NCBI GenBank assembly: GCA_041741535.1
Contig: JBGSJV010000103.1
Coordinates: 3,490 to 67,489, forward strand
Source of the DNA: M30B19 sp041741535
GTDB lineage: Bacteria; Planctomycetota; Planctomycetia; Pirellulales; Pirellulaceae
DNA length: 64,000 nt
Direction: 5' to 3'
The position numbers were made by a program, and so were the translations under genes. Below the pieces are notes generated by a model. The model saw only the letters and a program-made list of their open reading frames with translations. It did not search any database and was not told where the DNA came from. Below, one piece after another: positions 37,472 to 45,425 of the stretch (within the stretch, counting starts at the first letter, position 1; every line of letters begins with the position of its first letter).

Positions 37472-37497
37472 AGGCGACCGTGTTTCACGCAATAATC

Positions 37498-37535
37498 AAA
37501 TTCCCAGTAGTAGAGCAAATTCCTAGTAGTAGAGG
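37498..37535 (+). repeat. 19-bp tandem duplication covering the ribosome site of the next gene
   Basis: AAATTCCCAGTAGTAGAGC and AAATTCCTAGTAGTAGAGG lie back to back. The second ends in AGAGGA, 11 bases before the ATG at 37548, so the duplication includes the likely ribosome-binding sequence. Confidence 0.7.
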
Positions 37536-37547
37536 ACTATTGATAAC

Positions 37548-40079
37548 ATGAAAATTCCAGTAATCACGCTAATCATCACTTGCCTGTTGAGCAGCCTTAC
37601 CCAGGCCATCAGTCAAGAAACTCCCTTGGCACATTCGTCGAAACCCATTCGGCTAAAGCTGAACGACCCTTATGGATGGCGTTACCTTGGTCCGAACGAC
37701 GGCAGTGATTATGCCAGTATAAGCACGGCGCCAGCAGATTACATTTTCGTTGGCGACGGAAGTGCGCTCCAAACGGGCCAACGGGGCGTTTCCTACAAGA
37801 TCCAGACGGGCGGCATGTATCTTTATGAAAGCGCTGAGGGCTGGGCGCGCCTCGATGATACGGCGAACAGCGATAAATACTCGTGGAAGATTGAAAAGGT
37901 TAATTCCACGAACAAGGACGAATTCATTCGCCATGGCGATGTCATCCGGTTGGAAAACGTCTATTACCCAGACTATTACCTGTGCAACTACAAAGGAAAC
38001 TACGCGGCGGTAGGTACGGAGGCCAAGATACGGAGTTGGAACAAGACGGCAGAGTGGGTTGTCGAGTTCGATATTCCCGCCGCGGCCAAGGTCCAGCCCA
38101 CGCAGTCGGTCCAGCCCACAGAGGTGGCCAAGCCCAAGGAGGTGGGGCAGAACACAGAGACCTTGAAGGTGCAACCGGACATCTACGACACCGGGGCGCA
38201 ATTCACCACCGAGTTCTTTGATGTTGTCTATACGATTTATGGGGTAAATCCACAGATTAAGGGATGGGATAGTACAAGCACAAAGTCAGAAAGAGGCGTT
38301 TATCTAAACATGCCGAATCGGGGCTATTTCCTCGACGGCCCACTTCTTCAAGTCATACCATCTGATTACATGCTCTTGGGCGATTATGGTTATGGAGACA
38401 AGGTCGAGAAAGAAGGAACTGACGAACAAAAGAAAGGGGCACACTACAACATCGCACTAAGAGCCAAGGCAAAGTACCGTGACCAGAACCTGTTGGCCGC
38501 GCCAGTACGCTTTGAGCAGGTTTGGACGGACAAGGGTTCGGGCGCCACGAAAGACGTAGCAATTTGGCGGATGATCCCACCTGATGGTTACGTTGCTCTT
38601 GGGATGGTATTCACGAACGGACCCGCCCCAGACCTCAATGGACCCTACCGGTGTGTGAAAGAGACTGCCAATTTCACGAACAAAGAGGGCGTTGTGGATA
38701 CGAAAAGTCTGGTGTGGGAATGCGGTTATGTTTCCGATTCCGATTCCGAAGAGAAACCGTTAGGGTTTTGGGATGACCGTGGGAGCGGTGTGGAAGCCGA
38801 CGTCGCCCTCTATAAAATTGGGGTTTCCAAAGAGTTCAAACCTCCCAGGAGCACAGTTTTATTGATTCCCAATGTATTCTTCGCAACTAACGAACACGGG
38901 AAGTTTCCAAATGACAAACCCTTCGTATTGACACTCTTTGCTGAGGATTCAGGAGTTAGCGACCGAAGGAAAGAGCCCACCCTCCCGCAATTGACGTCGC
39001 TTCAGGAAAAACTGGAGCCGGTGATTTTGACTGATACCTTTACCCTTCCCTACTACAAAATAAAGGATGCCAAATATTCGTCTTCAATTGAACAGGCTCT
39101 GATGTGTCCATTCTATACCGTCATACGAACCAGTTATTACCACCCGGTGGTCGATACAATTGGGGCTGCAAACGATTCCAAGATTAGTTGGAGTGTCGAA
39201 AAGTCCAATTCCGCGTCCAGCAATTGGAGTGTTGGAGCGTCGATTGAGATTTCGGCTGGTTTTGCAATTGAAGCAACTGGGTCGTTAAATCCGCTTGGCG
39301 TCGGGGGATCAACGACAGTCACGAAATCGGCCGGGATTGCGATCACAGGTAGCACTGGGTTTGGTGGCGAAACCTCAACCGGCACAGCTCAAACTGGATC
39401 TCTTGAAGTACCGGTCAACAATGGGCAGCGAGGCGTGATTTTTGAAGTGCGTCAGGAATACGTGGTGAAGAGATCAAATGGCACCGAGGTTACATCATAT
39501 AACTCGAAATCGGTAGATCATTCCATGAAGTTTCAGTCCGCGCTTTTCCCACCTAATGCAATTGCGTCGGATCAATTTAGTGTAATTGTTTCAGGCCCAG
39601 AGGATGCGCACTTGGCTTTTCCTAACAAAAGCAAAGGACAAAGGACGTCTCCTTTGTTTTTTGTCTCCGGAGAAAAACTAGGAGACTCACCAGAGCAATT
39701 TACGAAGGTCAAGATCGAGAGGGTGCCGGCCGGCGACGGTCTGAAATATGCCGCATTTAGGGTCAGGAATTTCAGCTCTCGAGGCGTCAATCGACCATGG
39801 TTAAGTGTCGACAATAAGCAAAACTTGGTTATCGAACTTGCGGAAGGAACTCCAACAGCGAGCGTTTTCAAAGTGGGAGAATACGAGGATGACTATACTT
39901 CATTATGGTTTAAATCGATGTGGAGTGGACTACCAAAAGACTCCGGTAAGAACCCCTCCTACTATATGACAAATGACACTGGGGACGCGGAACCGGTGAA
40001 GATCGTGAAATTCGCTGACGACGGCCTTGGGCAATTGGACGACTCTACTCAAAACATTGTTCTTACGAAAGAAAAGTAG
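37548..40079 (+). CDS. Exported Vps62-like protein with possible pore-forming domain
   Basis: An 843-residue protein with a signal peptide (MKIPVITLIITCLLSSLTQA). Residues ~30-180 form a beta-trefoil-like region, followed by a Pro/Thr/Glu linker (VQPTQSVQPTEVAKPKEV). Residues ~215-470 match the Vps62 pattern (FEQVWTDKGSGATKDVAIWR, PPDGYVALGMVF, FWDDRGSGVEADVALYKI). Residues ~500-650 contain alternating Ser/Thr/Gly strands (SWSVEKSNSASSNWSVGAS, GGSTTVTKSAGIAITGSTGF) like the insertion strands of aerolysin-type toxins. The pore-forming idea is an inference from that pattern. Low-complexity DNA downstream shows no partner gene. Confidence 0.65.
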   Translation: MKIPVITLIITCLLSSLTQAISQETPLAHSSKPIRLKLNDPYGWRYLGPNDGSDYASISTAPADYIFVGDGSALQTGQRGVSYKIQTGGMYLYESAEGWARLDDTANSDKYSWKIEKVNSTNKDEFIRHGDVIRLENVYYPDYYLCNYKGNYAAVGTEAKIRSWNKTAEWVVEFDIPAAAKVQPTQSVQPTEVAKPKEVGQNTETLKVQPDIYDTGAQFTTEFFDVVYTIYGVNPQIKGWDSTSTKSERGVYLNMPNRGYFLDGPLLQVIPSDYMLLGDYGYGDKVEKEGTDEQKKGAHYNIALRAKAKYRDQNLLAAPVRFEQVWTDKGSGATKDVAIWRMIPPDGYVALGMVFTNGPAPDLNGPYRCVKETANFTNKEGVVDTKSLVWECGYVSDSDSEEKPLGFWDDRGSGVEADVALYKIGVSKEFKPPRSTVLLIPNVFFATNEHGKFPNDKPFVLTLFAEDSGVSDRRKEPTLPQLTSLQEKLEPVILTDTFTLPYYKIKDAKYSSSIEQALMCPFYTVIRTSYYHPVVDTIGAANDSKISWSVEKSNSASSNWSVGASIEISAGFAIEATGSLNPLGVGGSTTVTKSAGIAITGSTGFGGETSTGTAQTGSLEVPVNNGQRGVIFEVRQEYVVKRSNGTEVTSYNSKSVDHSMKFQSALFPPNAIASDQFSVIVSGPEDAHLAFPNKSKGQRTSPLFFVSGEKLGDSPEQFTKVKIERVPAGDGLKYAAFRVRNFSSRGVNRPWLSVDNKQNLVIELAEGTPTASVFKVGEYEDDYTSLWFKSMWSGLPKDSGKNPSYYMTNDTGDAEPVKIVKFADDGLGQLDDSTQNIVLTKEK

Positions 40080-40124
40080 GCGTGAGAGTGGGGTCGCAAG
40101 AGTCGAGCCGCTTAAAAAGGAGAA

Positions 40125-40571
40125 AAAGGACAGGCAGTGTTGTTGAGCCGCTGAGCCGCACTGCCATTTTTGGGAGGGCGGGCAGTACTGTGTTTCAGGG
40201 GCTGGTCGCAGAGGTTGCGAGCAGAACCGTAGGAGTCGTGAACGCCCACGTCAGTTCGCGGGAGGGTCACTGTCCTGGCGCCTTGAATGGGCCAGGACAG
40301 GTTGCCGATGGGGCTTCCGGGGCATGAAGAACCCGGGCGGCAAAGTAGAACTGCAGCGGTAGGGCGAGGCGTCCGGGAGTGCTTGTTTCCGCCGGGCTGA
40401 TGCGGTCAGCCCGGCGGCGCAAGGCCGATCACGTTGTCGCCGTGGTTCGCGCCACGGCGGGAAGCGATTCCGACAGCCGTTCGCATGAGGACGCTAAGCA
40501 GCCCAGCGGGCAGAAAAAGTGCCCTTTGTCCATCCGCCCCGACCTTCAAACCAATAATGCCTGTCCTTTTG
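40125..40571. ncRNA. Structured non-coding element with 13-bp closing inverted repeat and several strong hairpins
   Basis: AAAAGGACAGGCA (40126-40138) is the exact inverse complement of TGCCTGTCCTTTT (40558-40570). Inside lie GGCAGTG/CACTGCC (40133-40139 with 40159-40165) and a 10-bp stem (40270-40279 with 40291-40300). A 12-bp stem with a 5-base loop (40389-40400 with 40406-40417) and an 8-bp stem (40438-40445 with 40452-40459) follow. No convincing protein is encoded. It may be a transcribed structured RNA or a non-autonomous mobile element; strand is undetermined. Confidence 0.5.
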
Positions 40572-40683
40572 TTGTTGGTCCTTTTGTTGTTTTGACTCGT
40601 GATCAATCTTGGTTCAACCGACGAAAGCGGCTCTGTTCTTGGGTAAGATGGTTCAGGACTTGCGGGCTTGAAGCAAGTACTTG

Positions 40684-40908
40684 TCAATTGTTGTGCCCGT
40701 CGTAAAACGGACCGCAAAGAAACTCGACATCCGACTGCGGCAAGCCAGTTGCGTCGACGATGTCACGAGGCGTAACGTCAACAAACGCTGGCCTTCTGCT
40801 ACGAATTTCCCGAACAAAGTCGGGATTCTTGGCGATAGCCTGCACGACCGCGTCTTTAACAAGTTCGCTCCTCTTCTTCGCTTGTCGAAGCAACGAACAG
40901 TCTTCCAT
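40684..40908 (-). CDS. Small hypothetical protein
   Basis: A 74-residue frame, MEDCSLLRQAKKRSELVKDA.., with a plausible protein composition: an N-terminal amphipathic helix, then NPDFVREIRSRRPAFVDVTP and SDVEFLCGPFYDGHNN. No ribosome site stands out before the ATG at 40906-40908 and I know no family. It lies in otherwise gene-free DNA between the structured element and the C1 peptidase, so it may be chance or a remnant. Confidence 0.3.
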   Translation of the reverse strand: MEDCSLLRQAKKRSELVKDAVVQAIAKNPDFVREIRSRRPAFVDVTPRDIVDATGLPQSDVEFLCGPFYDGHNN

Positions 40909-41026
40909 CGATCTCGAACAGATTCGATCTGAACTGTAGCTGACCCCGGATAACCTCTTCGGTGCTAAGAAATCGAAACCAATCGCGAATTGACGTCCCC
41001 GTAGTGACAGGGGTGAACGAAGTCGA

Positions 41027-41103
41027 GATCACTAAAGTTTAGTGATCCGGAAATCTTCGTGGCAGCGCAGATGCCCCGGTTGCGTGTTTTGACACGACCG
41101 GGG
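41027..41103. repeat. Pair of strong palindromes
   Basis: GATCACTAAA-G-TTTAGTGATC (41027-41047) is a perfect 10-base inverted repeat. CCCCGGT (41074-41080) pairs with ACCGGGG (41097-41103), with inner pairing CGTGT/ACACG. The purpose is unknown. A third small hairpin, CCCC-N9-GGGG, lies just upstream near 40997-41013. Confidence 0.55.
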
Positions 41104-41189
41104 CTCTGGCAGATACAAGGGTTTTCCTTTTTGTTACAATTCGTCGAGTTTTGCTGAATCTTGTTTAGACCGAGACGATCGGGGCTGTT

Positions 41190-41475
41190 CTTTGGTCGGA
41201 CGCATCAAGGCTTGCGAGCGTAACCCGTTGCGGTCTCGGTGAAGTTTGTTTGCTAAACAAGTCCGACACTCGACCGCTTCCTTTGCGGCGGCCGCGAGCG
41301 GCTTAGTGGTGAATCCTGGGCTCAACCGAGATGAACTCGGTCGGGGCCGGCTTTTGCTCTTCCGGTGAAGTTTGTTTGCTAAACAAGTCCGTCACTCGAC
41401 CGCTTCCTTTGCGTCTGCTGCGCGCTGCATAGTGGTGAACCCTGGGCTCAACCGAGATGAACTCGGCCGGGCGGG
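41190..41475. repeat. Two tandem units of the GTTTGTTTGCTAAACAA repeat
   Basis: Units begin near 41245 and 41367, in the same orientation as those at 31-34 kb, preceded by AGCGTAACCGTTGCGGTCTC-like sequence. A single reverse copy of the GAGCGATCGGGGCGCTCGCTC palindrome lies at 41541-41561 just before the end of the peptidase gene. Confidence 0.8.
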
Positions 41476-41577
41476 AATATGATGTTCCTTCGCGAAGTCG
41501 CTGCCAACCGGCCAGATATCGAATCGCGCCCCAATTCAAGAGCGATCGGGGCGCTCGCTCTACTATGCGCGCTCGTA

Positions 41578-42762
41578 TTACTCCGCCTGCAACACGTCTT
41601 TATGCAGCAGAATCGAAACGGTCTTGAGACGCACGTAGGCTTCCGACATCATGAGCTGACCGCCCAGCGGCCCAACTTCGCCCCACGAGTTCTTGATCAA
41701 GTAGTACTTGGCCCCGTTTTGATCGTGAGCCATTCCCACCAAGTGCATCAGGTGATCGTCGGTCGTCTCGTAGCTCAAAAAGGTATCTTGCCGCATTTCT
41801 TGCGTGACCGTCATCTCTGGGCCAGGCGACTGCAAGGGTTCGTCCCGTCCCTCGGCTGGCAGAATCGCAAGCCCACTTCCGGCGGCAAAGCTGCGTTCGC
41901 TGACGTCACCGTCCCAGGTAACCGTGTAGCCCATCGCCAAGGCTTTGTCGATCGTGGCCACCAATTCGTCGATCGGCACATTGAGGAACTGACCGTTCGA
42001 ATAGTTATCGGGAATCTCCAACACAAACGGTTCGTAAAACGGATGATGCATAAACGAGGTCAAGCTGATGTAATCATCGCGGTCAAAGTTGACCTGAGCT
42101 GCGAAACTTTGTGGCGTATGCACTTGACCATTAAATTCAAATTCGGTGGGAACATTGCCCAAATACGTATCCAAGATTCCTTGAAAAGCCAATTGCCATT
42201 TGGGACTGGGGCGTTTCAGCTTGACCACACTTTCCACCATCCCCGTCAACAGAGCGACCATCTCGCCGTGATTGTGCGGCTCACCCGGACTTTGCTTCCC
42301 CGAATAAACATCGTACGGCATGACGCCGTAACGAGCGGCAGCATTAATATAGTCGTGTGCCAAAGCCCCTTCGCCAAAATTGGCTTTCCCTTGTCGCAAC
42401 ACATAATTCAGCGCTTTGTCTTCATAGATATTCCGAACCGCGTAGATCTCGGACAATCGAATCGCTGGGTAACCCTGCCGAATCAACTCGGACTCCAGGA
42501 ACGAATTTGTCGAAAAGCTCCAACAGGTCCCCGTACTACCCTGGGCCGTCACCGGAGTACACGCCAACGAGTGCTTGATCGTGAACTGGTAATCCCCGAG
42601 TGTTACAACGGGCGGTTCGGCCGGGGTTTCTTGGACAATTGGAGCCTCCAGCGTCGCCCGATCATCTTGGGTCAGACCGAAAGCAACAGCCGTCGAACAT
42701 ACGCAAGCAACGCCAACTGCCGAACGTACAACCAATTTCAACTCGTGCCAATATCGCAACAT
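41578..42762 (-). CDS. Exported papain-like (C1, PepC/bleomycin-hydrolase type) cysteine peptidase
   Basis: A 394-residue protein from ATG 42760-42762 (GGGAAAAA upstream). A hydrophobic N-terminus (VVRSAVGVACVCSTAVAFG) suggests export, unusual for this normally cytoplasmic subfamily. The catalytic triad is visible: Cys80 in TAQGSTGTCWSFS, His in DDHLMHLVGMAHDQ and Asn in YYLIKNSWGE. The oxyanion Gln is the Q of AQGST. The insert regions RLSEIYAVRNIYEDKALNYV and GGMVESVV-like helices fit the C1B group, which trims peptides as an aminopeptidase. It is the only intact gene between the repeat zone and the broken toxin-antitoxin locus. Confidence 0.9.
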   Translation of the reverse strand: MLRYWHELKLVVRSAVGVACVCSTAVAFGLTQDDRATLEAPIVQETPAEPPVVTLGDYQFTIKHSLACTPVTAQGSTGTCWSFSTNSFLESELIRQGYPAIRLSEIYAVRNIYEDKALNYVLRQGKANFGEGALAHDYINAAARYGVMPYDVYSGKQSPGEPHNHGEMVALLTGMVESVVKLKRPSPKWQLAFQGILDTYLGNVPTEFEFNGQVHTPQSFAAQVNFDRDDYISLTSFMHHPFYEPFVLEIPDNYSNGQFLNVPIDELVATIDKALAMGYTVTWDGDVSERSFAAGSGLAILPAEGRDEPLQSPGPEMTVTQEMRQDTFLSYETTDDHLMHLVGMAHDQNGAKYYLIKNSWGEVGPLGGQLMMSEAYVRLKTVSILLHKDVLQAE

Positions 42763-42885
42763 GCTATTTTTCCCAACGTCAATTCTGCCAACAACGCTCG
42801 CCCCCGCCCGGACCAACCCGTACCCAAGTGTAATTGAATCCCGTTCGGATTGTAACACTCTAAGAACAATATGGAAACCAAATAA

Positions 42886-43345
42886 TTATCGAGTGAGCAG
42901 AGTTCTTATCCAATCGGGATCTCGGCGTTCGTCAAGGACTGCCACGACCCGGACACTACCGTCCAAAATATTATAGTAGATTGAAAACGGAAATCTCTTC
43001 GCGGACATTCGATGATACCCGAACCGTTTCGCATGTATTCCACCGAAAACCGACAACGACTGCAAATCAACCAGGAATAGAACGATAAAAGGTATCCGTT
43101 CACGGTTGTTGGTCGAGGCTACGTGCTGGTGCGTTGCGCAAGTCAGATGTTTATCGTTTTGAGGCGCTCGAGTGCTCACGGGTTCCACATCCGATGAAGT
43201 CCATTTTTTCAGCGACTTGCTCCACGGCACCCTACATTTCGTGAACGGTTACGATAAAAGTACGACGCAATGTCTTTACCGCTAGCCTCGTAAAAGGCCA
43301 CCCCGTCATGGATATCTCGTTCGGCGTCGTTCGAAACAAGAACAA
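42886..43345 (-). pseudogene. ParE/RelE-family toxin, disrupted by an insertion and a frameshift
   Basis: Downstream of the antitoxin the reverse strand reads IVLVSNDAERDIHDGVAFYE, then ASGKDIASYFYR. After a 161-bp insertion and one extra C it resumes as LVDLQSLSVFGGIHAKRFGY, then HRMSAKRFPFSIYYNILDGS and RVVAVLDERRDPDWIR. Joined, these give a normal ParE-type toxin of about 100 residues, with the conserved HR..RFPF.IYY and DERRDP. The target duplication is 8 bases; removing one C in TCTATTCCTGG restores the frame. No ATG or GTG is visible at its start, so the native start is uncertain. It cannot make a functional toxin. Confidence 0.85.
43092..43252. mobile_element. 161-bp MITE-like insertion in the toxin gene
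   Basis: The ends GTATCCGTTCACG (43092-43104) and CGTGAACGGTTAC (43240-43252) are inverted repeats with one mismatch. An exact 8-base target duplication GATAAAAG flanks it (43084-43091 and 43253-43260). GTA-type ends and 8-base duplications are features of the IS66 family; the element has no transposase and would need one in trans. Confidence 0.82.
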
Positions 43346-43558
43346 TTACTTGTAGCGACTCTCCAATCGATCACGTACCTCCTCCAGCGTGGAGAACGAC
43401 GTCTCCCCGTTTTCGATTCTACTTTGTCGCTCGGATAGAACCTCTCCATGCCATTCGGGCGACGACACGGACTCGAAATTGCTTTGCAGCGCCGTCCACA
43501 ACTCCTCCATCGCCGCAATTTTCTCGGCTGTCGTCATTGATTTTATTGGCAGGTTCAC
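43346..43558 (-). CDS. Antitoxin of a ParE/RelE-type toxin-antitoxin pair
   Basis: A 70-residue protein from GTG 43556-43558 with TTGGAG six bases upstream. MNLPIKSMTTAEKIAAMEEL followed by WTALQSN and VSSPEWHGEVLSERQSRIEN, then EEVRDRLESR, is the addiction-module component family (TIGR02574 type): an N-terminal helical part and a C-terminal toxin-embracing helix. The TAA at 43346-43348 abuts the toxin reading frame, which begins without a gap, the usual antitoxin-first layout. Because the toxin is broken, this gene is now an orphan whose open frame persists, either through recent toxin loss or because it still neutralises related toxins elsewhere. Confidence 0.82.
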   Translation of the reverse strand: MNLPIKSMTTAEKIAAMEELWTALQSNFESVSSPEWHGEVLSERQSRIENGETSFSTLEEVRDRLESRYK

Positions 43559-43993
43559 ACAATTCTCCAATTCTTACGGCACCGCGCAGACAAACTTGGC
43601 CGCAAGCCAAGCCATCGCACCGTATGTGTACATTCGCTCGGCTTCGATCACAATGGTTCGATTGTATCCACCACACTCAGCGAAAGCAACAAAGCGGTAT
43701 TGGTACCGGCATAATTGAGAACAGGTGCGATAATTCAGACATTTTAAACGCTTAGCGGCAGTCAAGGCTAGGGTTGGCCGAGAAATGTCGAGCAACGATC
43801 GTTTTCGCAGGTATTCTGGCCTCCCTTCGCTGCTTACTGACTTGAGCCAGCCAGTATCGGTGTATAGAATTAGACGACAGCCGAACAACAACGTGGAGGC
43901 CATGAAATGCTCACGACGGAATCGAAATCAGTAATTTTGCGTGCGAAGCAAATCTATGCTGAACGTTTGCAGTCCGAGTTTTAGTCTTGTCAC
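43559..43993. other. Intergenic DNA upstream of the antitoxin
   Basis: I see no supported gene. A minus-strand frame over 43574-43903 has no recognisable motif and unusual composition. No strong palindrome is present. Confidence 0.4.
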
Positions 43994-44221
43994 ATGAACC
44001 GTTTTGTCTCGATTGAACCTGAATCGGGCGAACATTTCTTGGGAGACACTTTTGACGAAGCCGTCCGACTTGCCAGACAGAAGTTTCCGACTCGGTTGTC
44101 GCATACGATTCGAGTCGGACACGGTCCTGCATTTCACATCGGAGTACTTCAATTGAGAATGGTTTTGTTGATGATCAACTCTAGATTCGTTCGGCTTCAT
44201 ATCCCACCACAAAGCCGTTGA
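43994..44221 (+). CDS. Small conserved-looking hypothetical protein
   Basis: A 75-residue frame reading MNRFVSIEPESGEHFLGDTF, DEAVRLARQKFPTRLSHTIR, VGHGPAFHIGVLQ. The first ~53 residues look like a compact alpha/beta domain with a (D/E)PESGE.FLG.T..EA pattern plausible for a small planctomycete protein; the last ~20 residues overlap the AhpD gene on the other strand by 41 bases and may be an artefact of a lost stop. No ribosome site is evident. Function unknown. Confidence 0.42.
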   Translation: MNRFVSIEPESGEHFLGDTFDEAVRLARQKFPTRLSHTIRVGHGPAFHIGVLQLRMVLLMINSRFVRLHIPPQSR

Positions 44222-44708
44222 TTGCCGCCGCGATTCGGATCGCTTCATGCACTTGCGCTTCCGAAAAGCCTTCTTTTCGCAAACTGGCTTCATGCGACTT
44301 AAGACAGGCTTCACAACCTGCCAACGCCGCACAAGCCATCGAGCACAACTCGAACACGGCCTTGTCCGTCGCTGGCTTGACCATGCGGTTCATTCGCAGA
44401 CTGGCGCGCATCGTTTCATAGGCCGGCATGTTGAGTTGGTGCTTCGACCGATAATACACTGTGTTCATCGCCATGATCGCCGCGGCTGCTTTAGCGTCTT
44501 CAATATGAGCCGCATCCAATCGCTGACCAGCGTCCGCGATCATCGCATCACTCAATGCGCGGTTCCGGAGGAAAAACGCCGCACAAAGTCCAACCGTCCA
44601 CCGTTGCTGTTCGGTCAAGCCATCGCCACCCAAAACGCTGGTCAAGTTCAACCGCATGTCTTTGGTCGCTTCAGACAAAACGCTACGCAATTTTTCTAAG
44701 TTTTCCAT
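44181..44708 (-). CDS. AhpD-like alkylhydroperoxidase / carboxymuconolactone decarboxylase-fold protein
   Basis: A 175-residue all-helical protein with the catalytic CxxC...H motif C132-E-A-C135-L-K-S-H139 in ALAGCEACLKSHEASLRKEG and a GFSEAQVHEAIRIAAAINGF helix, as in AhpD. AhpD reduces AhpC peroxiredoxin using lipoyl donors; here the motif is intact, so thiol peroxidase or disulfide reductase activity is plausible. TVYYRSKHQLNMPAYE is typical for the larger AhpD subgroup. Its partner AhpC is not in the window. It is transcribed leftward after the FmdB gene. Confidence 0.88.
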   Translation of the reverse strand: MENLEKLRSVLSEATKDMRLNLTSVLGGDGLTEQQRWTVGLCAAFFLRNRALSDAMIADAGQRLDAAHIEDAKAAAAIMAMNTVYYRSKHQLNMPAYETMRASLRMNRMVKPATDKAVFELCSMACAALAGCEACLKSHEASLRKEGFSEAQVHEAIRIAAAINGFVVGYEAERI

Positions 44709-44884
44709 CGTCCAATTCGTTTCAGTCTTGAAGGTGTATTATGTCGGTAAGCGATCTTAGCCAAAACGCGGACCGTCGCAAATTTGGCATTTGGATTTAT
44801 TCTGGGCATCAAGATTGGAAACCCCAAATTCACGTTGGCCACGCGGTTAACAATCTCGGTTCGCTTTACTCAGCGTTGTCCCGA

Positions 44885-45109
44885 TTAATTCAACCCTTGA
44901 CAACCATTCATCCCACATTGCGGTCGACCACACATGCCACCCGACATGGGCATTGGATCACCACCGCCGAAGTTTGGGGCGGCGACCACACTCAACTGAC
45001 GCTCCAATTTTTTGGACTCGCATTTGGGGCACTCGGGTTTTTCACTACCACGCACCAGGACCTCAAATTCGGCTTGGCAACTTTGGCAACGATACTCATA
45101 AATCGGCAT
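44885..45109 (-). CDS. FmdB-family zinc-ribbon protein
   Basis: A 74-residue protein, MPIYEYRCQSCQAEFEVLVR.., with two zinc-binding knuckles: C8-x2-C11 and C27-x2-C30 (ECPKCESKKLERQLSVVAAP). The family is known from the putative regulatory protein FmdB, and its exact role is uncertain. The C-terminus is Gly/Met/Cys-rich (MSGGMCGRPQCGMNGCQ), as often seen. It starts at ATG 45107-45109 and lies upstream of the AhpD gene on the same strand with a 176-base gap. Confidence 0.88.
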   Translation of the reverse strand: MPIYEYRCQSCQAEFEVLVRGSEKPECPKCESKKLERQLSVVAAPNFGGGDPMPMSGGMCGRPQCGMNGCQGLN

Positions 45110-45425
45110 ATTCGAATTCCAAAAAAATCATCCAGGAAAAATCCATCCGCTCATTCAGGAGCTGCTGATTGCCTGCGGATGGCAAAGCCGTTCTGCGGAT
45201 GTACCGAACCCCGTTCGTCAACGTCCTGGCCCAGCCCCCGCATTTTAGAACCGATGGGGTTGTTTCGTCAATCGACGAACACCTTAGCCCAAAAACCGCT
45301 TATTCATCCCACCCACGTGAATTTTGCTAAGATAGGGACTAAGAAATCGGGCCCGCCAAGCTGACACGATGTCTTTCCACTTCCTCGATCATGAACCGAC
45401 GCGTTCGAACGTTGAGAATACTGCC

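Noticed and set aside
40406..40717. Minus-strand protein of about 103 residues
   Set aside because: It lies inside the structured element, its composition follows the hairpins, and no ribosome site or known motif is present.
43574..43903. Minus-strand protein of about 109 residues upstream of the antitoxin
   Set aside because: No recognisable motif, no ribosome site and unusual composition; more likely non-coding.
44741..45364. Plus-strand protein of about 207 residues
   Set aside because: It overlaps the FmdB gene on the other strand and shows no motif; the zinc-ribbon reading is clearly the coding one.
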